A stretch of DNA of 64,000 bases. Origin: Chryseobacterium sp. GTDB taxonomy: Bacteria > Bacteroidota > Bacteroidia > Flavobacteriales > Weeksellaceae. Position 1 is the stretch's first letter. Every line of letters starts with the position of its first letter. The DNA lies in assembly GCA_031277615.1 (NCBI GenBank), contig JAITMC010000023.1, positions 206,520 to 270,519 on the forward strand, given 5' to 3'. Positions 16,861 through 26,118 of this stretch are shown one piece after another. The position numbers were made by a program, and so were the translations under genes. Below the pieces are notes generated by a model that ran no database searches, was not told the DNA's origin, and saw only the letters and a program-made list of their open reading frames with translations.

Positions 16861-16885
16861 GGCCGGAATTATTCCGGTCTTTTTA
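16861..16885 (+). terminator. Terminator at the end of the L/A/B array
   Basis: Stem GGCCGGAA / TTCCGGTC (one G-T pair) with a 3-nt loop, then TTTTT. It closes the array on the right, just before rnpB on the other strand. Confidence 0.8.
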
Positions 16886-16920
16886 TTTAAATCAAGATTG
16901 GGAAAACAATAAGAAAAATA

Positions 16921-17242
16921 CGAGAAAATCTATAAGCCGGATTCTGTACTTCCAAAGAAGTGCCTGTTATTTATCTGCGTCTTACATTGCTGCAAAACTT
17001 GAGCTGATTACCCCTCGGCTTTCAGGACAAGCCGCCCCTATTTTCATTGCTGAAAAGAACCGATATACTTATCATTGCACCACAAAGAGTTTACCTGGTT
17101 TCACTACAGCCGAACTGTACCTGCTTTCTGTTGCACTTGTCCTACCCTCACGGGTGACGGATGTTATCCGCTTTGCTGCTCTATGGTGTCCGGACTTTCC
17201 TACCTCCCGTAAAAACGGGAAATCAACAAGCCGATTTTCTCG
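16921..17242 (-). ncRNA. rnpB: RNase P RNA (bacterial class A)
   Basis: Catalytic RNA of RNase P, which removes tRNA 5' leaders. On the minus strand the 5' part has GGAGGTAGGAAAGTCCGGAC (P4/CR-I region), the middle has GAGGGTAGGACAAGTGCAAC, and the 3' end has ACAGAATCCGGCTTATAG, all hallmarks of rnpB. P1 is seen directly: CGAGAAAATC at the 5' end pairs with GATTTTCTCG at the 3' end. Length about 322 nt. A perfect -7 box lies just upstream, which fixes the 5' end near 17242. Confidence 0.95.
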
Positions 17243-17248
17243 CGGATG

Positions 17249-17256
17249 CAAAGATA
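17249..17256 (-). promoter_or_regulatory. -7 box TATCTTTG of rnpB
   Basis: Minus-strand TATCTTTG, a perfect TAnnTTTG match, ends 7 nt before the first base of the P1 helix, as expected for a transcription start there. No -33 TTG at the usual distance. Confidence 0.65.
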
Positions 17257-17625
17257 CAAAGATTTTTAGTAAATATTATTTTTTCGTAACAAGCACATGG
17301 TATTGCTATTTAATGTAAAACAGAATATTTCATTACAAGGAACAAAAAAAATTTAAAATAAATCAAAAGAAAGGAAAATATCAGAATAACAATATTCCAT
17401 TTATTAACAAATTCAGTAAGATTAAATCAAAATAAAGATGAAAATAAAACTATTTTATTTTTATTATAATTAAAATAATAAACTATTAAAAATACAAATA
17501 AGTAACAAAAAATATAAATATACCTAAATAAAACTATAAAAAAATACAATAATTTTAAATAATCAACAATTATAAAATATGTATTTTTACTCCTGAAAAA
17601 GTCTTTTAATTTAAACCACAATTTT
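17257..17625. other. AT-rich intergenic stretch
   Basis: About 370 nt of very AT-rich DNA between rnpB and the T9SS gene with many A-runs and short AT repeats. No gene, RNA or clear promoter recognised. Confidence 0.4.
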
Positions 17626-19025
17626 ATGAACACCAAATTTTTTCGATCCATGAAGCAAAGTTTACTTCTGTTTTCCTTAATAACAACATCAGGCATTGCG
17701 GGTTTATCAGCACAAACCTGCGTTGAGCTCCGAACACCCGACGGAATAACAAGATCCGTTATGCCTGTTATCATATATTCAGGATACAACAACACACGGA
17801 CCTTTGATATCTATCTGGACCAGAATCCTGATCCAACCACTTTGGTAGGAACCTCTTCTTCGATCATGAAATTTCAGCTAACCACCCCTCTGGCCCCCGG
17901 AAATCTTTACTACTATAAAATCGTTGGCAAAGATGCATCCGGGAACGAGGTCTGTACTTCAGAAATCCGTACGTTCAACACCATAGCCCCTCCGGAAAAT
18001 GATAACCCTGAAAATGCGATCCCTTTAACCATAGAAGCCAATCCCATCTCCGGCACAACTATTGCCTCCACACCATCCGATACAAGCGATGCTCCAAAAG
18101 CCGGCGATGTATTTTACAGTTTCATTGCCGATCAGACGGATATCCGGATACTGCCTTTAACAACCCACAGTAATCATCCCGCTCCTTCTCTTATCACTTT
18201 CAAAGTATACCGTTCCAATCCTGACGGAAGTTTAGGACCTCTGATTTATACCACCTACGATACACTAAATGGTCAAAATATAATGAACAACGAACAGACT
18301 CCATTAACAGGCGGGTTAATTGTAGGAGAAAGGTATTATATAGCCGTTGATGAGTACATCGACAATGATTATAAAGGGGTTAGATTTCGCCATTAATCTG
18401 AAAAATGTACAATATGCTCCATTATGTTCAAATGCAACATTAAGATATGACGCGACTGATCATAACTACTATGCCTGGCTTGGTTATAATGACTACCTGA
18501 ACAGAGCATCGTCTTACCGTTTATACCTCAGCAACAGCTCCACTCAGCTCATCCAGCCGGCAAACCTGGTCAACACCTACATTCCTGATTGGGCCTACTA
18601 TACTAATTCTCTTAGTGATAATTACAGAATTAAAAATCCCCTTCCCTGTCTCATTAGAAAACGGAACCTATTACTGGGCTGTAGTAGGAGAAAATTCAGT
18701 AGGCACCCAGATGATGTGTGACGGTATACAAACCTTTACCGTTTCGGATGCATTAGCCGTTACAGAAGTAAAATCAAACCCGGATATGGTAAAAGTCTAT
18801 CCCAATCCAGCCGCCAACGTTCTCCATATTTCAATGAAAAATATCACGGAAAACGTTGAATTCTGCATTCTGGACACAACAGGCAGAATCATAAGATCTC
18901 AGAAAACAGATTCCACTACAAGAGCAGATCAGAAAATAAGTCTTGACGGTCTTACATCCGGTACTTACATCCTGAATATTAAAGGGAACACCATTAACTA
19001 CACTACTAAATTTATTAAAAAGTAA
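17626..19025 (+). pseudogene. T9SS-sorted secreted protein, two frameshifts
   Basis: One protein of about 466 residues split over three frames: 17626 to ~18380, ~18380 to ~18640, and ~18640 to 19025. It has a signal peptide (…GIAGLSAQ), a fibronectin/Ig-like body with a 'Y(S)FIADQTD' domain, and a C-terminal T9SS type A sorting domain (VKVYPNPAANVLHI … TSGTYILNI … TKFIKK). Each shift equals one extra base and falls in a homopolymer context (AAAGGGG near 18376, AAAAATCCCC near 18635). This may be a real decayed gene or uncorrected sequencing error. Function of the body unknown; the protein would be exported and anchored or released by T9SS. Confidence 0.75.
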
Positions 19026-19055
19026 AACGGTCTGAAAAAACAGGTAATAACCTCT

Positions 19056-19093
19056 AAAGAACTGAGCGCATATGATGTTCAGTTCTTTTTTTA
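19056..19093 (+). terminator. Terminator after the T9SS gene
   Basis: 10-bp stem AAAGAACTGA / TCAGTTCTTT followed by a T run. Confidence 0.8.
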
Positions 19094-19242
19094 ATATTCT
19101 TTTATCAGCTTTCATTCCGGATATTAAGCTAAGTTTTTTGATGAACTTTAATAAAATAGTTCTTCAGCTTCTGTTTTTCAGGCTCTATTCATTTTCATCC
19201 TTCATTTTACCTTATAATTTTCACCAATTACCACATTATTGC

Positions 19243-19250
19243 TATCTTCG
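19243..19250 (+). promoter_or_regulatory. -7 box TATCTTCG of the sigma-factor gene
   Basis: One mismatch from TAnnTTTG. The predicted start near 19257 leaves a very short leader to the ATG at 19265 and excludes the in-frame codon at 19250 as a start. Confidence 0.4.
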
Positions 19251-19264
19251 TGCATTATCATTCT

Positions 19265-19756
19265 ATGAATTCGAGAGAAAAAGAATTTGCGCAGCTTATT
19301 AAAGATAATCAGGGTCTGATTATTAAAGTTTCGCGCCTTTATACCAATTCTCTTGAAGACGAAGAAGATCTTTTTCAGGAAATTGTGCTTCAGCTTTGGA
19401 GAAGCTATGATTCCTTTAAAGGAAATTCCAAGATCTCTACGTGGATGTACCGCGTAGCCCTCAATACCGCTATTACCCTTTTCAGAAAAAAAAGCAAAAG
19501 CCTTCCCACCAACGAACTGGACATCAATCACAGGGATTTTGTGGAAGATGATGATGAAAAACAGCAGCAGATCTCACTTTTGTATACCGTGATCAAAACC
19601 CTGCCCAATGTAGAACGAGCGATTGTAATGATGTATCTTGACGACCTGCCTTATAAGGATATTGCAGAAAACCTGGGAATCACCGAGGTTAATGCACGTG
19701 TGAAAATGAACAGATTAAAGAAAACCCTTAAAGAACAGATGGAAAAATATGCCTGA
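19265..19756 (+). CDS. ECF-type RNA polymerase sigma factor
   Basis: 163-residue sigma-70 family protein with only regions 2 and 4. Region 2 has 'EEDLFQEIVLQLW' and 'KISTWMYRVALNTAI'; region 4 has 'LPNVERAIVMMYLDDLPYKDIAENLGI' style helix-turn-helix. The start at 19265 gives the usual N-terminus (NSREKEFAQLI). It overlaps the next gene by 8 nt; that partner is a membrane protein and may act as a regulator of the sigma factor. Target genes are unknown. Confidence 0.92.
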   Translation: MNSREKEFAQLIKDNQGLIIKVSRLYTNSLEDEEDLFQEIVLQLWRSYDSFKGNSKISTWMYRVALNTAITLFRKKSKSLPTNELDINHRDFVEDDDEKQQQISLLYTVIKTLPNVERAIVMMYLDDLPYKDIAENLGITEVNARVKMNRLKKTLKEQMEKYA

Positions 19757-20423
19757 ATTTGATTTAGACAGCTTTAAGAAAACATGGCAGGAGCAACCTG
19801 TTCAACCGAAATATGACAGCACTGAAATCCTCAGCATGCTGAACCGGAAGTCACGTAATTACGTGAAATATATCTTCTGGATCAGCGTCGTAGAATTTTT
19901 ATTCTTTTCGGTACTGGGATTGTTTTATTTCTTCCAGGGCGAGGAATCAGACAGTTTCCGAAAAATATTAGAAAAACTGGGTGCCCAGGAATCCCCTGAA
20001 ATAGAGAGCAATTTCGATTACGCCTATTTATCCATCAAAATTTTAAGTCTTCTGATCACGGCCTATTTTGTCCTGAAATTTTACAGAAATTACCGCAAGA
20101 TCAAAATCGAGGAAAATCTTAAAGGTCTTATTACGCGGATCATTAAATTCAAAAAAACAGTCAATGCTTTCATCCTGATCAGTATTGTGATTCTTGTGGC
20201 CTTTACCTTTGTATTTACCGCCTTCATTTTCTATACGCTGAATTCCCAGAATATCCGGCCTTCCAATACCAACCTCATCATTGTGATTGTAGGAACGATA
20301 GTAAGCACCGTACTCTGCATTCTCCTGATCTGGCTTTACTACAGACTTGTGTATGGTATTATCATCCGTAAACTCGATAAGAATTTAAAACAGCTTAAAG
20401 ACATAGACTCCCAGGAAAATTAA
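19749..20423 (+). CDS. Membrane protein co-encoded with ECF sigma factor
   Basis: 224-residue inner-membrane protein with four likely membrane segments (about 41-63, 92-112, 135-160, 175-198) and charged cytosolic ends. The soluble N-terminus (DLDSFKKTWQEQPVQPKYDS) is of the kind seen in Bacteroidota genes that follow ECF sigma factors, so a role as anti-sigma factor or sensor is plausible but not shown. No zinc-binding anti-sigma motif is visible. Overlap with the sigma gene suggests translational coupling. Confidence 0.8.
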   Translation: MPEFDLDSFKKTWQEQPVQPKYDSTEILSMLNRKSRNYVKYIFWISVVEFLFFSVLGLFYFFQGEESDSFRKILEKLGAQESPEIESNFDYAYLSIKILSLLITAYFVLKFYRNYRKIKIEENLKGLITRIIKFKKTVNAFILISIVILVAFTFVFTAFIFYTLNSQNIRPSNTNLIIVIVGTIVSTVLCILLIWLYYRLVYGIIIRKLDKNLKQLKDIDSQEN

Positions 20424-20482
20424 CAGACATGGGCCATAGTTCGGGATTTATTCGTTAATTTTATTACACCAAATCTCAAACT

Positions 20483-22111
20483 ATGTCGCTATCTTATGTG
20501 TATGGGGCTTCCGAAATTCCATTATTGGGGCAAACCATCGGAGGAAATCTTAAAAATACCGTTGAAAAATATCCTGACCAGGATGCATTAATTTGTGTTC
20601 ATCAGGGATACAGGGCAACCTATCAGGAATTTTATAACCAAACGACCGCCGTTGCCAAAGCCCTGATCTTTTTAGGCGCCAAAGCCGGCGACAGAATCGG
20701 AATCTGGTCGTCCAACCGCTATGAATGGGTCTTGCTGCAATATGCCACTGCCCGCATCGGAACCATCTTAGTCAATATCAACCCTGCGTACAGAACCCAT
20801 GAGCTTACTTACGTCATCAACCAGTCCGGAATCCGGTTTATTTTCTCTTCCCTGAATTTTAAAACCAGCAATTACAGGGAAATGGTAGAATACGCCAGGG
20901 AAGTCTGCCCTTCTCTGGAAGAAGAAATCTTTTTTGATGACAACTGGGATGATTTTTTAAACAATGCTCAGGATATTTCAGATGATATCCTCCATAGCTT
21001 TGAAGAACATGTACAGTTTGACGATCCTGTAAACATTCAGTACACTTCAGGAACAACAGGTTTCCCGAAAGGAGTTACCCTTTCCCATCATAATATTCTG
21101 AATAACGGCTATTTTATCGGCGTCCGCCTGAAATACACATCCAAAGACAGAGTCTGTATTCCTGTTCCTTTCTATCACTGCTTCGGAATGGTCATAGGAA
21201 ATATATGCTGCACCACCCACGGGGCCTGCATGGTGATCCCGAATGACAGTTTCGATCCGGATATCACTTTAAAAGCTGTTTCCGACGAAAAATGTACCTC
21301 ATTATACGGTGTTCCCACCATGTTTATTGCGGAACTGGCCGTAAAAGACTTTAATACCTATGATTTTTCAAGCCTGAGAACAGGTGTTATGGCAGGATCA
21401 GTCTGCCCTCCGGAAATCATGAAAAAGGTGGAAAATCTCATGAATATTAAAGAAATGAGCATCTGCTATGGAATGACGGAAACTTCCCCTGTTTCCACGC
21501 AAACCCTGATCGGAACACCTTTGGAGAAACAGGTAAGTACTGTAGGAACCGTTCAGGATCACCTCGAAATAAAAATCGTTGACGAAAACGGGAAAATCCT
21601 CTCACGTGGTGAACATGGAGAACTCTGTACCAGAGGCTATTCTGTGATGCTGAAATACTGGAACGACCCTGAGAATACCCGAAAAGTACTGGATGATGCC
21701 AGATGGATGCATACGGGCGACCTGGCTGTCATGGATGAAGAAGGCTATATTACCATTTCCGGCAGGATCAAAGACCTCATCATCCGCGGCGGCGAAAATA
21801 TTTCGCCCAAAGAAATTGAAGATTTCCTATACATCTACCCCAATATTCTGGATGTACAGATCATTGGCGTTCCAAGCGAAAAATTCGGCGAGGAAGTGAT
21901 GGCCTGGGTTAAAGTCCGGCAGGGATTTACGATAACAGAATCTGAACTGCTGGAATACTGCAAGGGAAGAATCGCCCATTATAAGATTCCGAAATACTGG
22001 AAATTCGTGGATGAATTCCCAATGACTATCTCCGGAAAAATAAGAAAAGTGGAAATGCGGGAAATTGCTGTAAAAGAACTGGGACTGGATGGTTTTAAAC
22101 ATCGTTCTTGA
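20483..22111 (+). CDS. Fatty acyl-CoA synthetase (AMP-binding)
   Basis: 542-residue adenylate-forming enzyme that activates a fatty acid with ATP and joins it to CoA. Motifs in order: P-loop 'YTSGTTGFPKG' near 186, 'YGMTETSPV' near 329, 'HTGDLAVMDEEGY' near 409, 'GRIKDLIIRGGENI', and the catalytic Lys in 'GKIRKVEMRE' close to the end. Most like the FadD3/medium-chain group from its length and 'GGENISPKEIEDFLY'. Exact chain length cannot be read. It stands alone on its strand, convergent with rpoN. Confidence 0.9.
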   Translation: MSLSYVYGASEIPLLGQTIGGNLKNTVEKYPDQDALICVHQGYRATYQEFYNQTTAVAKALIFLGAKAGDRIGIWSSNRYEWVLLQYATARIGTILVNINPAYRTHELTYVINQSGIRFIFSSLNFKTSNYREMVEYAREVCPSLEEEIFFDDNWDDFLNNAQDISDDILHSFEEHVQFDDPVNIQYTSGTTGFPKGVTLSHHNILNNGYFIGVRLKYTSKDRVCIPVPFYHCFGMVIGNICCTTHGACMVIPNDSFDPDITLKAVSDEKCTSLYGVPTMFIAELAVKDFNTYDFSSLRTGVMAGSVCPPEIMKKVENLMNIKEMSICYGMTETSPVSTQTLIGTPLEKQVSTVGTVQDHLEIKIVDENGKILSRGEHGELCTRGYSVMLKYWNDPENTRKVLDDARWMHTGDLAVMDEEGYITISGRIKDLIIRGGENISPKEIEDFLYIYPNILDVQIIGVPSEKFGEEVMAWVKVRQGFTITESELLEYCKGRIAHYKIPKYWKFVDEFPMTISGKIRKVEMREIAVKELGLDGFKHRS

Positions 22112-22450
22112 TCATCTGTTGAACAGGTTTCCCAAAAGATTCTTAAGATCACACTGATCTTGTGAATATTTTTTTCTCGCGCAGATTTTGCAGATAACGC
22201 AGATTGTTAGGTTTTGCACCTCATACCAGACAAAATCGTAGATTTTTAAGAACTTTAGTGTACTTTAATGCGTTATGCATTAAACTCAAGGTTACTTACG
22301 TGTTCGAACCTTTTGTGGTTAAAAATATTTCTCACAGATCTTTCAACTTTCACTGATGTTTGTGGATACTTTTTATTGTTGCAAATGTAATGGATAGCAG
22401 ATATTATCACGAAACAACAAAGGCTGTCGTTGAGGACAGCCTTGTATATT
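22112..22450. other. Intergenic region with dispersed repeat
   Basis: 339 nt between convergent genes. It contains tandem-like 'cgcagat/gcagat' words around 22178-22205 and 'cacagat…cactgatg' near 22333. The 17-mer TTTTCTCGCGCAGATTT (22172-22188) recurs exactly at 46806-46822. No gene seen. Confidence 0.5.
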
Positions 22451-23914
22451 TTAGAGTTCTTTTCTTAATCTCGCTACCGGAATATTGAGTTGTTCACGGT
22501 ATTTGGCGATGGTTCTTCTGGCGATGTTGTAGCCCTGTTCTTTCAGGATTACCACCAGTGCATCATCGGTAAGCGGCTTTCGCTTATTTTCTTTATCAAT
22601 CACTTCCTGAAGGTGGGTTTTGATTTCTTTTGTAGAAACTTCTTCACCGTCATCATTGGTAAGACTGTCGGAGAACAGGTCTTTCAGGTAAACGATTCCG
22701 TTCGGAGTATCGGCATATTTGCTTTTTACCACCCTGGAGATCGTAGAGATATCGAATCCGGTGATATCGGCAACGTCTTTCAGGATCATCGGTTTAAGAG
22801 ACTTTTCATCTCCTGTAATGAAATAATCCTTCTGGAATTTTACAATAGCTGTAATCGTCTGCAATAAAGTATTCTGACGCTGATTGATCGCATCAATATA
22901 CCATTTGGCAGCATCAAGCTTCTGTTTGATGAATAATGCGGCCTGCTTATGCTCGGAAGAGTTTTTATCGTGGGAATACGTTGTCAGAATATCTTTGTAC
23001 TCTTCGGAAACTCTTAAGGTAGGTGCATTTTTGCTGTTCAGCATCGGGATTACCTGTCCGTCTTTTACCTGGATTACAAAATCCGGGATGATTTCCTGGT
23101 TGATGGTAATGGTCTGGGTATCGAAATTACCACCTACTTTCGGCGACAGCTTGGAGATTTCCTCCAGTGCATCCTTAAGATCTTCTTCCTCAATATCATA
23201 TTTCTGAATGATCTTATTGTAGTGCTTATTGGTTAAAGCATCAAACTGATGTCTCAGAATATTAGCTGCAAGAGAAACCGCTTTATCAGAGCTCACCTTC
23301 TTTTCAATCTGAAGGAGAAGGCATTCCTGAAGCCCACGGGCTCCTACCCCTGGCGGATCCAGTTTCTGAACATAGTTTTCCAGAATATCATCCACCTTTT
23401 CTTTGGTGGTATAGATTCCCTGTGAGAATGCAAGATCATCTACAATCGATTTGATCTCTCTTCTCAGGTATCCGTCTGTATCCAGATTTCCGATAACATA
23501 TTCTGCAATCCTCAGATCTTCATCACTAATGTTCACCAGATGGATCTGCTCCATCAGATAATCATACAGAGACTGTCCTTCCGTAAGAAGACTTTCGTTA
23601 TCAAATTCTTCGTCATCCGGCGAATAGTTGCTGGATGCTGTTTTATAGCTGGGTTCGTCGTCGTAGAGATATTCGTTTACATCAAAATCCGTTTCAATGC
23701 TTTCCGTGCCTTCATCCTGATAAGCGTCTTCCAGAGAGGAATATTCATCTTCCTTGGAATCTTCCTTTACAATTTCCAAAGCAGGATTCTCTTCAAGTTC
23801 TCTTTCCAGCTCTTCCTCAAATTCCAGGGTATGCAGCTGAATAAGCTTCATCAACTGGATCTGCTGAGGGGCAAGCTTTTGTCCTAATTTGAGTTGTAAG
23901 TGTTGTTTAAGCAT
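22451..23914 (-). CDS. rpoN: RNA polymerase sigma-54 factor
   Basis: 487-residue sigma-54. Region I at the N-terminus is Gln/Leu-rich (LKQHLQLKLGQKLAPQQIQLMKLIQL), followed by an acidic region II, the core-binding domain and, at the C-terminus, the RpoN box ARRTIAKYRE (465-474) that reads the -24 promoter element. Sigma-54 needs AAA+ activators for transcription; none is encoded in this window. Full length. Confidence 0.96.
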   Translation of the reverse strand: MLKQHLQLKLGQKLAPQQIQLMKLIQLHTLEFEEELERELEENPALEIVKEDSKEDEYSSLEDAYQDEGTESIETDFDVNEYLYDDEPSYKTASSNYSPDDEEFDNESLLTEGQSLYDYLMEQIHLVNISDEDLRIAEYVIGNLDTDGYLRREIKSIVDDLAFSQGIYTTKEKVDDILENYVQKLDPPGVGARGLQECLLLQIEKKVSSDKAVSLAANILRHQFDALTNKHYNKIIQKYDIEEEDLKDALEEISKLSPKVGGNFDTQTITINQEIIPDFVIQVKDGQVIPMLNSKNAPTLRVSEEYKDILTTYSHDKNSSEHKQAALFIKQKLDAAKWYIDAINQRQNTLLQTITAIVKFQKDYFITGDEKSLKPMILKDVADITGFDISTISRVVKSKYADTPNGIVYLKDLFSDSLTNDDGEEVSTKEIKTHLQEVIDKENKRKPLTDDALVVILKEQGYNIARRTIAKYREQLNIPVARLRKEL

Positions 23915-24032
23915 ATTAGTATTCGTGTTTTAACATAACATATTCTACGAATTTAATAAATTTATTTGATAAAAAACATATTTAGCATGATTTTTGCATG
24001 ATGATTCATAACATAATAAACTATTAAAAAAT

Positions 24033-24067
24033 AAAAAAGCCTTAATTTTTACATTAAGGCTTTTTTT
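24033..24067 (-). terminator. Terminator of asnS (bidirectional form)
   Basis: Stem AAAAGCCTTAAT / ATTAAGGCTTTT with A and T runs on both sides, starting 7 nt after the asnS stop on the minus strand. Confidence 0.85.
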
Positions 24068-24073
24068 ATGGGT

Positions 24074-25522
24074 CTAGAATTCAGCATTCTTAGGGGTTCT
24101 CGGGAAAGGAATCACATCTCTGATATTCGTCATTCCTGTTACGAAAAGAATAAGCCTTTCCAGGCCTAATCCGAAACCGGCATGCGGCACAGAACCGAAT
24201 TTCCGGGTATCCAGATACCACCAAAGTTCATGCTCATCCACATGCATATCTGCCATTTTCTGTTTTAATACATCCAGTCTTGCTTCTCTTTCGGAACCTC
24301 CGATGATTTCTCCGATTCCCGGGAAAAGAACGTCCATTGCGGCCACGGTCTTATTATCATCGTTCAGTTTCATATAGAAGGCTTTGATTTCTTTCGGATA
24401 ATCGAATAATACAACCGGGCATTCAAAATGTTTCTCTACAAGATATCTTTCGTGCTCAGACTGTAGATCTGTCCCCCATTCTTCAACAGGATAAGCAAAT
24501 TTTCCTTTTTTATTTTCTTTGGAGTTCAGCAGGATTTCAATAGCTTCCGTATAGCTTACACGCTTGAAACGCTTGGCAATTACATTCTGAAGTTTCTCTA
24601 TCAGTCCTTCTTTTGCTCTTTCTTTTTCCGGTTTTGATTTCTGTTCTTCTTCAAAACGCTTGTCAAGGAATTCAAGATCATCTTTACAGTGGTCCAGAAC
24701 ATACTGAATCACATATTTAAGGAAATCTTCCGCCAGGTCGATGTTGTCTTCAAGGTTGTTGAAGGCTACTTCCGGCTCAATCATCCAGAATTCTGCAAGG
24801 TGTCTTGTGGTGTTTGAATTTTCGGCACGGAAAGTAGGTCCGAAGGTATAAATTCTCCCTAATCCCATTGCTGCAGTTTCTCCTTCAAGCTGCCCGGAAA
24901 CCGTTAAGTTGGTTTTTTTACCGAAGAAATCCTGTGAGAAATCAATTTCACCGTCCTCAGTTTTCGGCATATTGTTGAGATCAAAGTTGGTTACCCCGAA
25001 CATTTCTCCTGCTCCTTCTGCATCAGCACCTGTAATTACCGGTGTATTGATATAGAAAAACTGGTTCTTGTTAAAGAACGAGTGTACGGCAAAGCTTACT
25101 GCGTGACGGATTCTGAAAACCGCTCCGAATACATTGGTTCTGAATCTCAGATGTGCCTGCTCACGAAGTTTTTCCAGACTGTGCTTTTTAGGCTGCAGAA
25201 TCGTGCTCTGTAGTTCTTCGGTAAAGTTATCCCCAAGGATAATGATCTTTTTAGCAATAATTTCCACAGACTGTCCTGCTCCCTGACTTTCTACAACCTC
25301 TCCTACCACTTTAAGGGAAGAAGCCGTACTGATCTTTTTGATAAGCTCTTCATCAAAATTTTCAAAATCAACAACAATCTGCAAATTATTAATCGTAGAA
25401 CCATCATTTAGAGCAATAAAGCGATTAGCACGGAATGTTCTTACCCATCCGTAAACGGTAATGTCATGATGTAATACTTTCTTGTAATCCTGAAGGATTT
25501 CTTTAATGGTTTGCTTTTTCAT
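24074..25522 (-). CDS. asnS: Asparagine--tRNA ligase
   Basis: 482-residue class IIb synthetase charging tRNA-Asn. N-terminal OB-fold ([11 protein letters not shown]), class II motif 2 around '[15 protein letters not shown]' and motif 3 '[13 protein letters not shown]' followed by '[11 protein letters not shown]' at the C-terminus. The 'SVPHAGFG' and '[11 protein letters not shown]' segments fit AsnRS rather than AspRS. Transcribed alone from a promoter placed directly behind a terminator. Confidence 0.96.
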   Translation of the reverse strand: MKKQTIKEILQDYKKVLHHDITVYGWVRTFRANRFIALNDGSTINNLQIVVDFENFDEELIKKISTASSLKVVGEVVESQGAGQSVEIIAKKIIILGDNFTEELQSTILQPKKHSLEKLREQAHLRFRTNVFGAVFRIRHAVSFAVHSFFNKNQFFYINTPVITGADAEGAGEMFGVTNFDLNNMPKTEDGEIDFSQDFFGKKTNLTVSGQLEGETAAMGLGRIYTFGPTFRAENSNTTRHLAEFWMIEPEVAFNNLEDNIDLAEDFLKYVIQYVLDHCKDDLEFLDKRFEEEQKSKPEKERAKEGLIEKLQNVIAKRFKRVSYTEAIEILLNSKENKKGKFAYPVEEWGTDLQSEHERYLVEKHFECPVVLFDYPKEIKAFYMKLNDDNKTVAAMDVLFPGIGEIIGGSEREARLDVLKQKMADMHVDEHELWWYLDTRKFGSVPHAGFGLGLERLILFVTGMTNIRDVIPFPRTPKNAEF

Positions 25523-25560
25523 TTGTTGATGATAAATTTTCGTATAAAAATTAATGTCTG

Positions 25561-25568
25561 CAAAGTTA
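25561..25568 (-). promoter_or_regulatory. -7 box TAACTTTG of asnS
   Basis: Perfect TAnnTTTG on the minus strand, beginning right after the T run of the preceding terminator. Leader about 32 nt. Confidence 0.6.
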
Positions 25569-25569
25569 C

Positions 25570-25601
25570 AAAAAAACAGCGCAACTTAGTGATTGCGCTG
25601 T
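25570..25601 (-). terminator. Terminator of the upstream regulator transcript
   Basis: Minus strand: ACAGCGCAA / TTGCGCTGT 9-bp stem, 8-nt loop, then T run. It ends transcripts coming from the TPR/AraC gene and separates them from asnS. A related hairpin lies at 27730-27761. Confidence 0.75.
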
Positions 25602-26118
25602 CTTTAAAAATCATTTAAGAAATATTTAAACTTTCTGTTCAGTAAAATCGTATTTAATCTGTTAGTATTGGTTGATTTCCGGATTTAATTCACTTTATTA
25701 CCGGTCTGAACAGCCATAAAAAATTCACTAATCTGAACCCACATCACTTTAACATCAATCGGTCTGAGTTTTCATGGAGTAGTTTTTCTGATAAAAAATG
25801 GTTATTAGTTTTTTAAAGTTCAGCTTACTGTTGAAAACCTGTTTCCAACTCTTACATTTTACATTTCCACATTTAAAATGCATACCAGAATCGGATGGGT
25901 TTTGTTTTTATGAGCTTACATTTCTTAAATGATACTGCATATGATCAATCTTTAAACAATTATATTTTTACTTTCATTTGTTTTTGTGCCTTTACCTGTA
26001 ACAAAGATGCATGAAGAAAAAAGAAGACACAAGGAAATGGTCCATAGATTCATAAATTTATAGGCCTAAAAACATGAATTTATAAATAGTAAAATATTGA
26101 TAAACAGAATGTTAATTC
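25602..26118. other. Long AT-rich 3' region of the regulator transcript
   Basis: About 520 nt between the regulator stop codon and its terminator. Only short direct words such as 'ggtctgaacag/ggtctgag' were noticed. No ORF with coding character, no RNA family recognised. Confidence 0.35.

Noticed and set aside
17257-17292. -33 TTG for rnpB
   Set aside because: The nearest TTG on the minus strand is about 33 nt from the -7 box, too far for the usual spacing.
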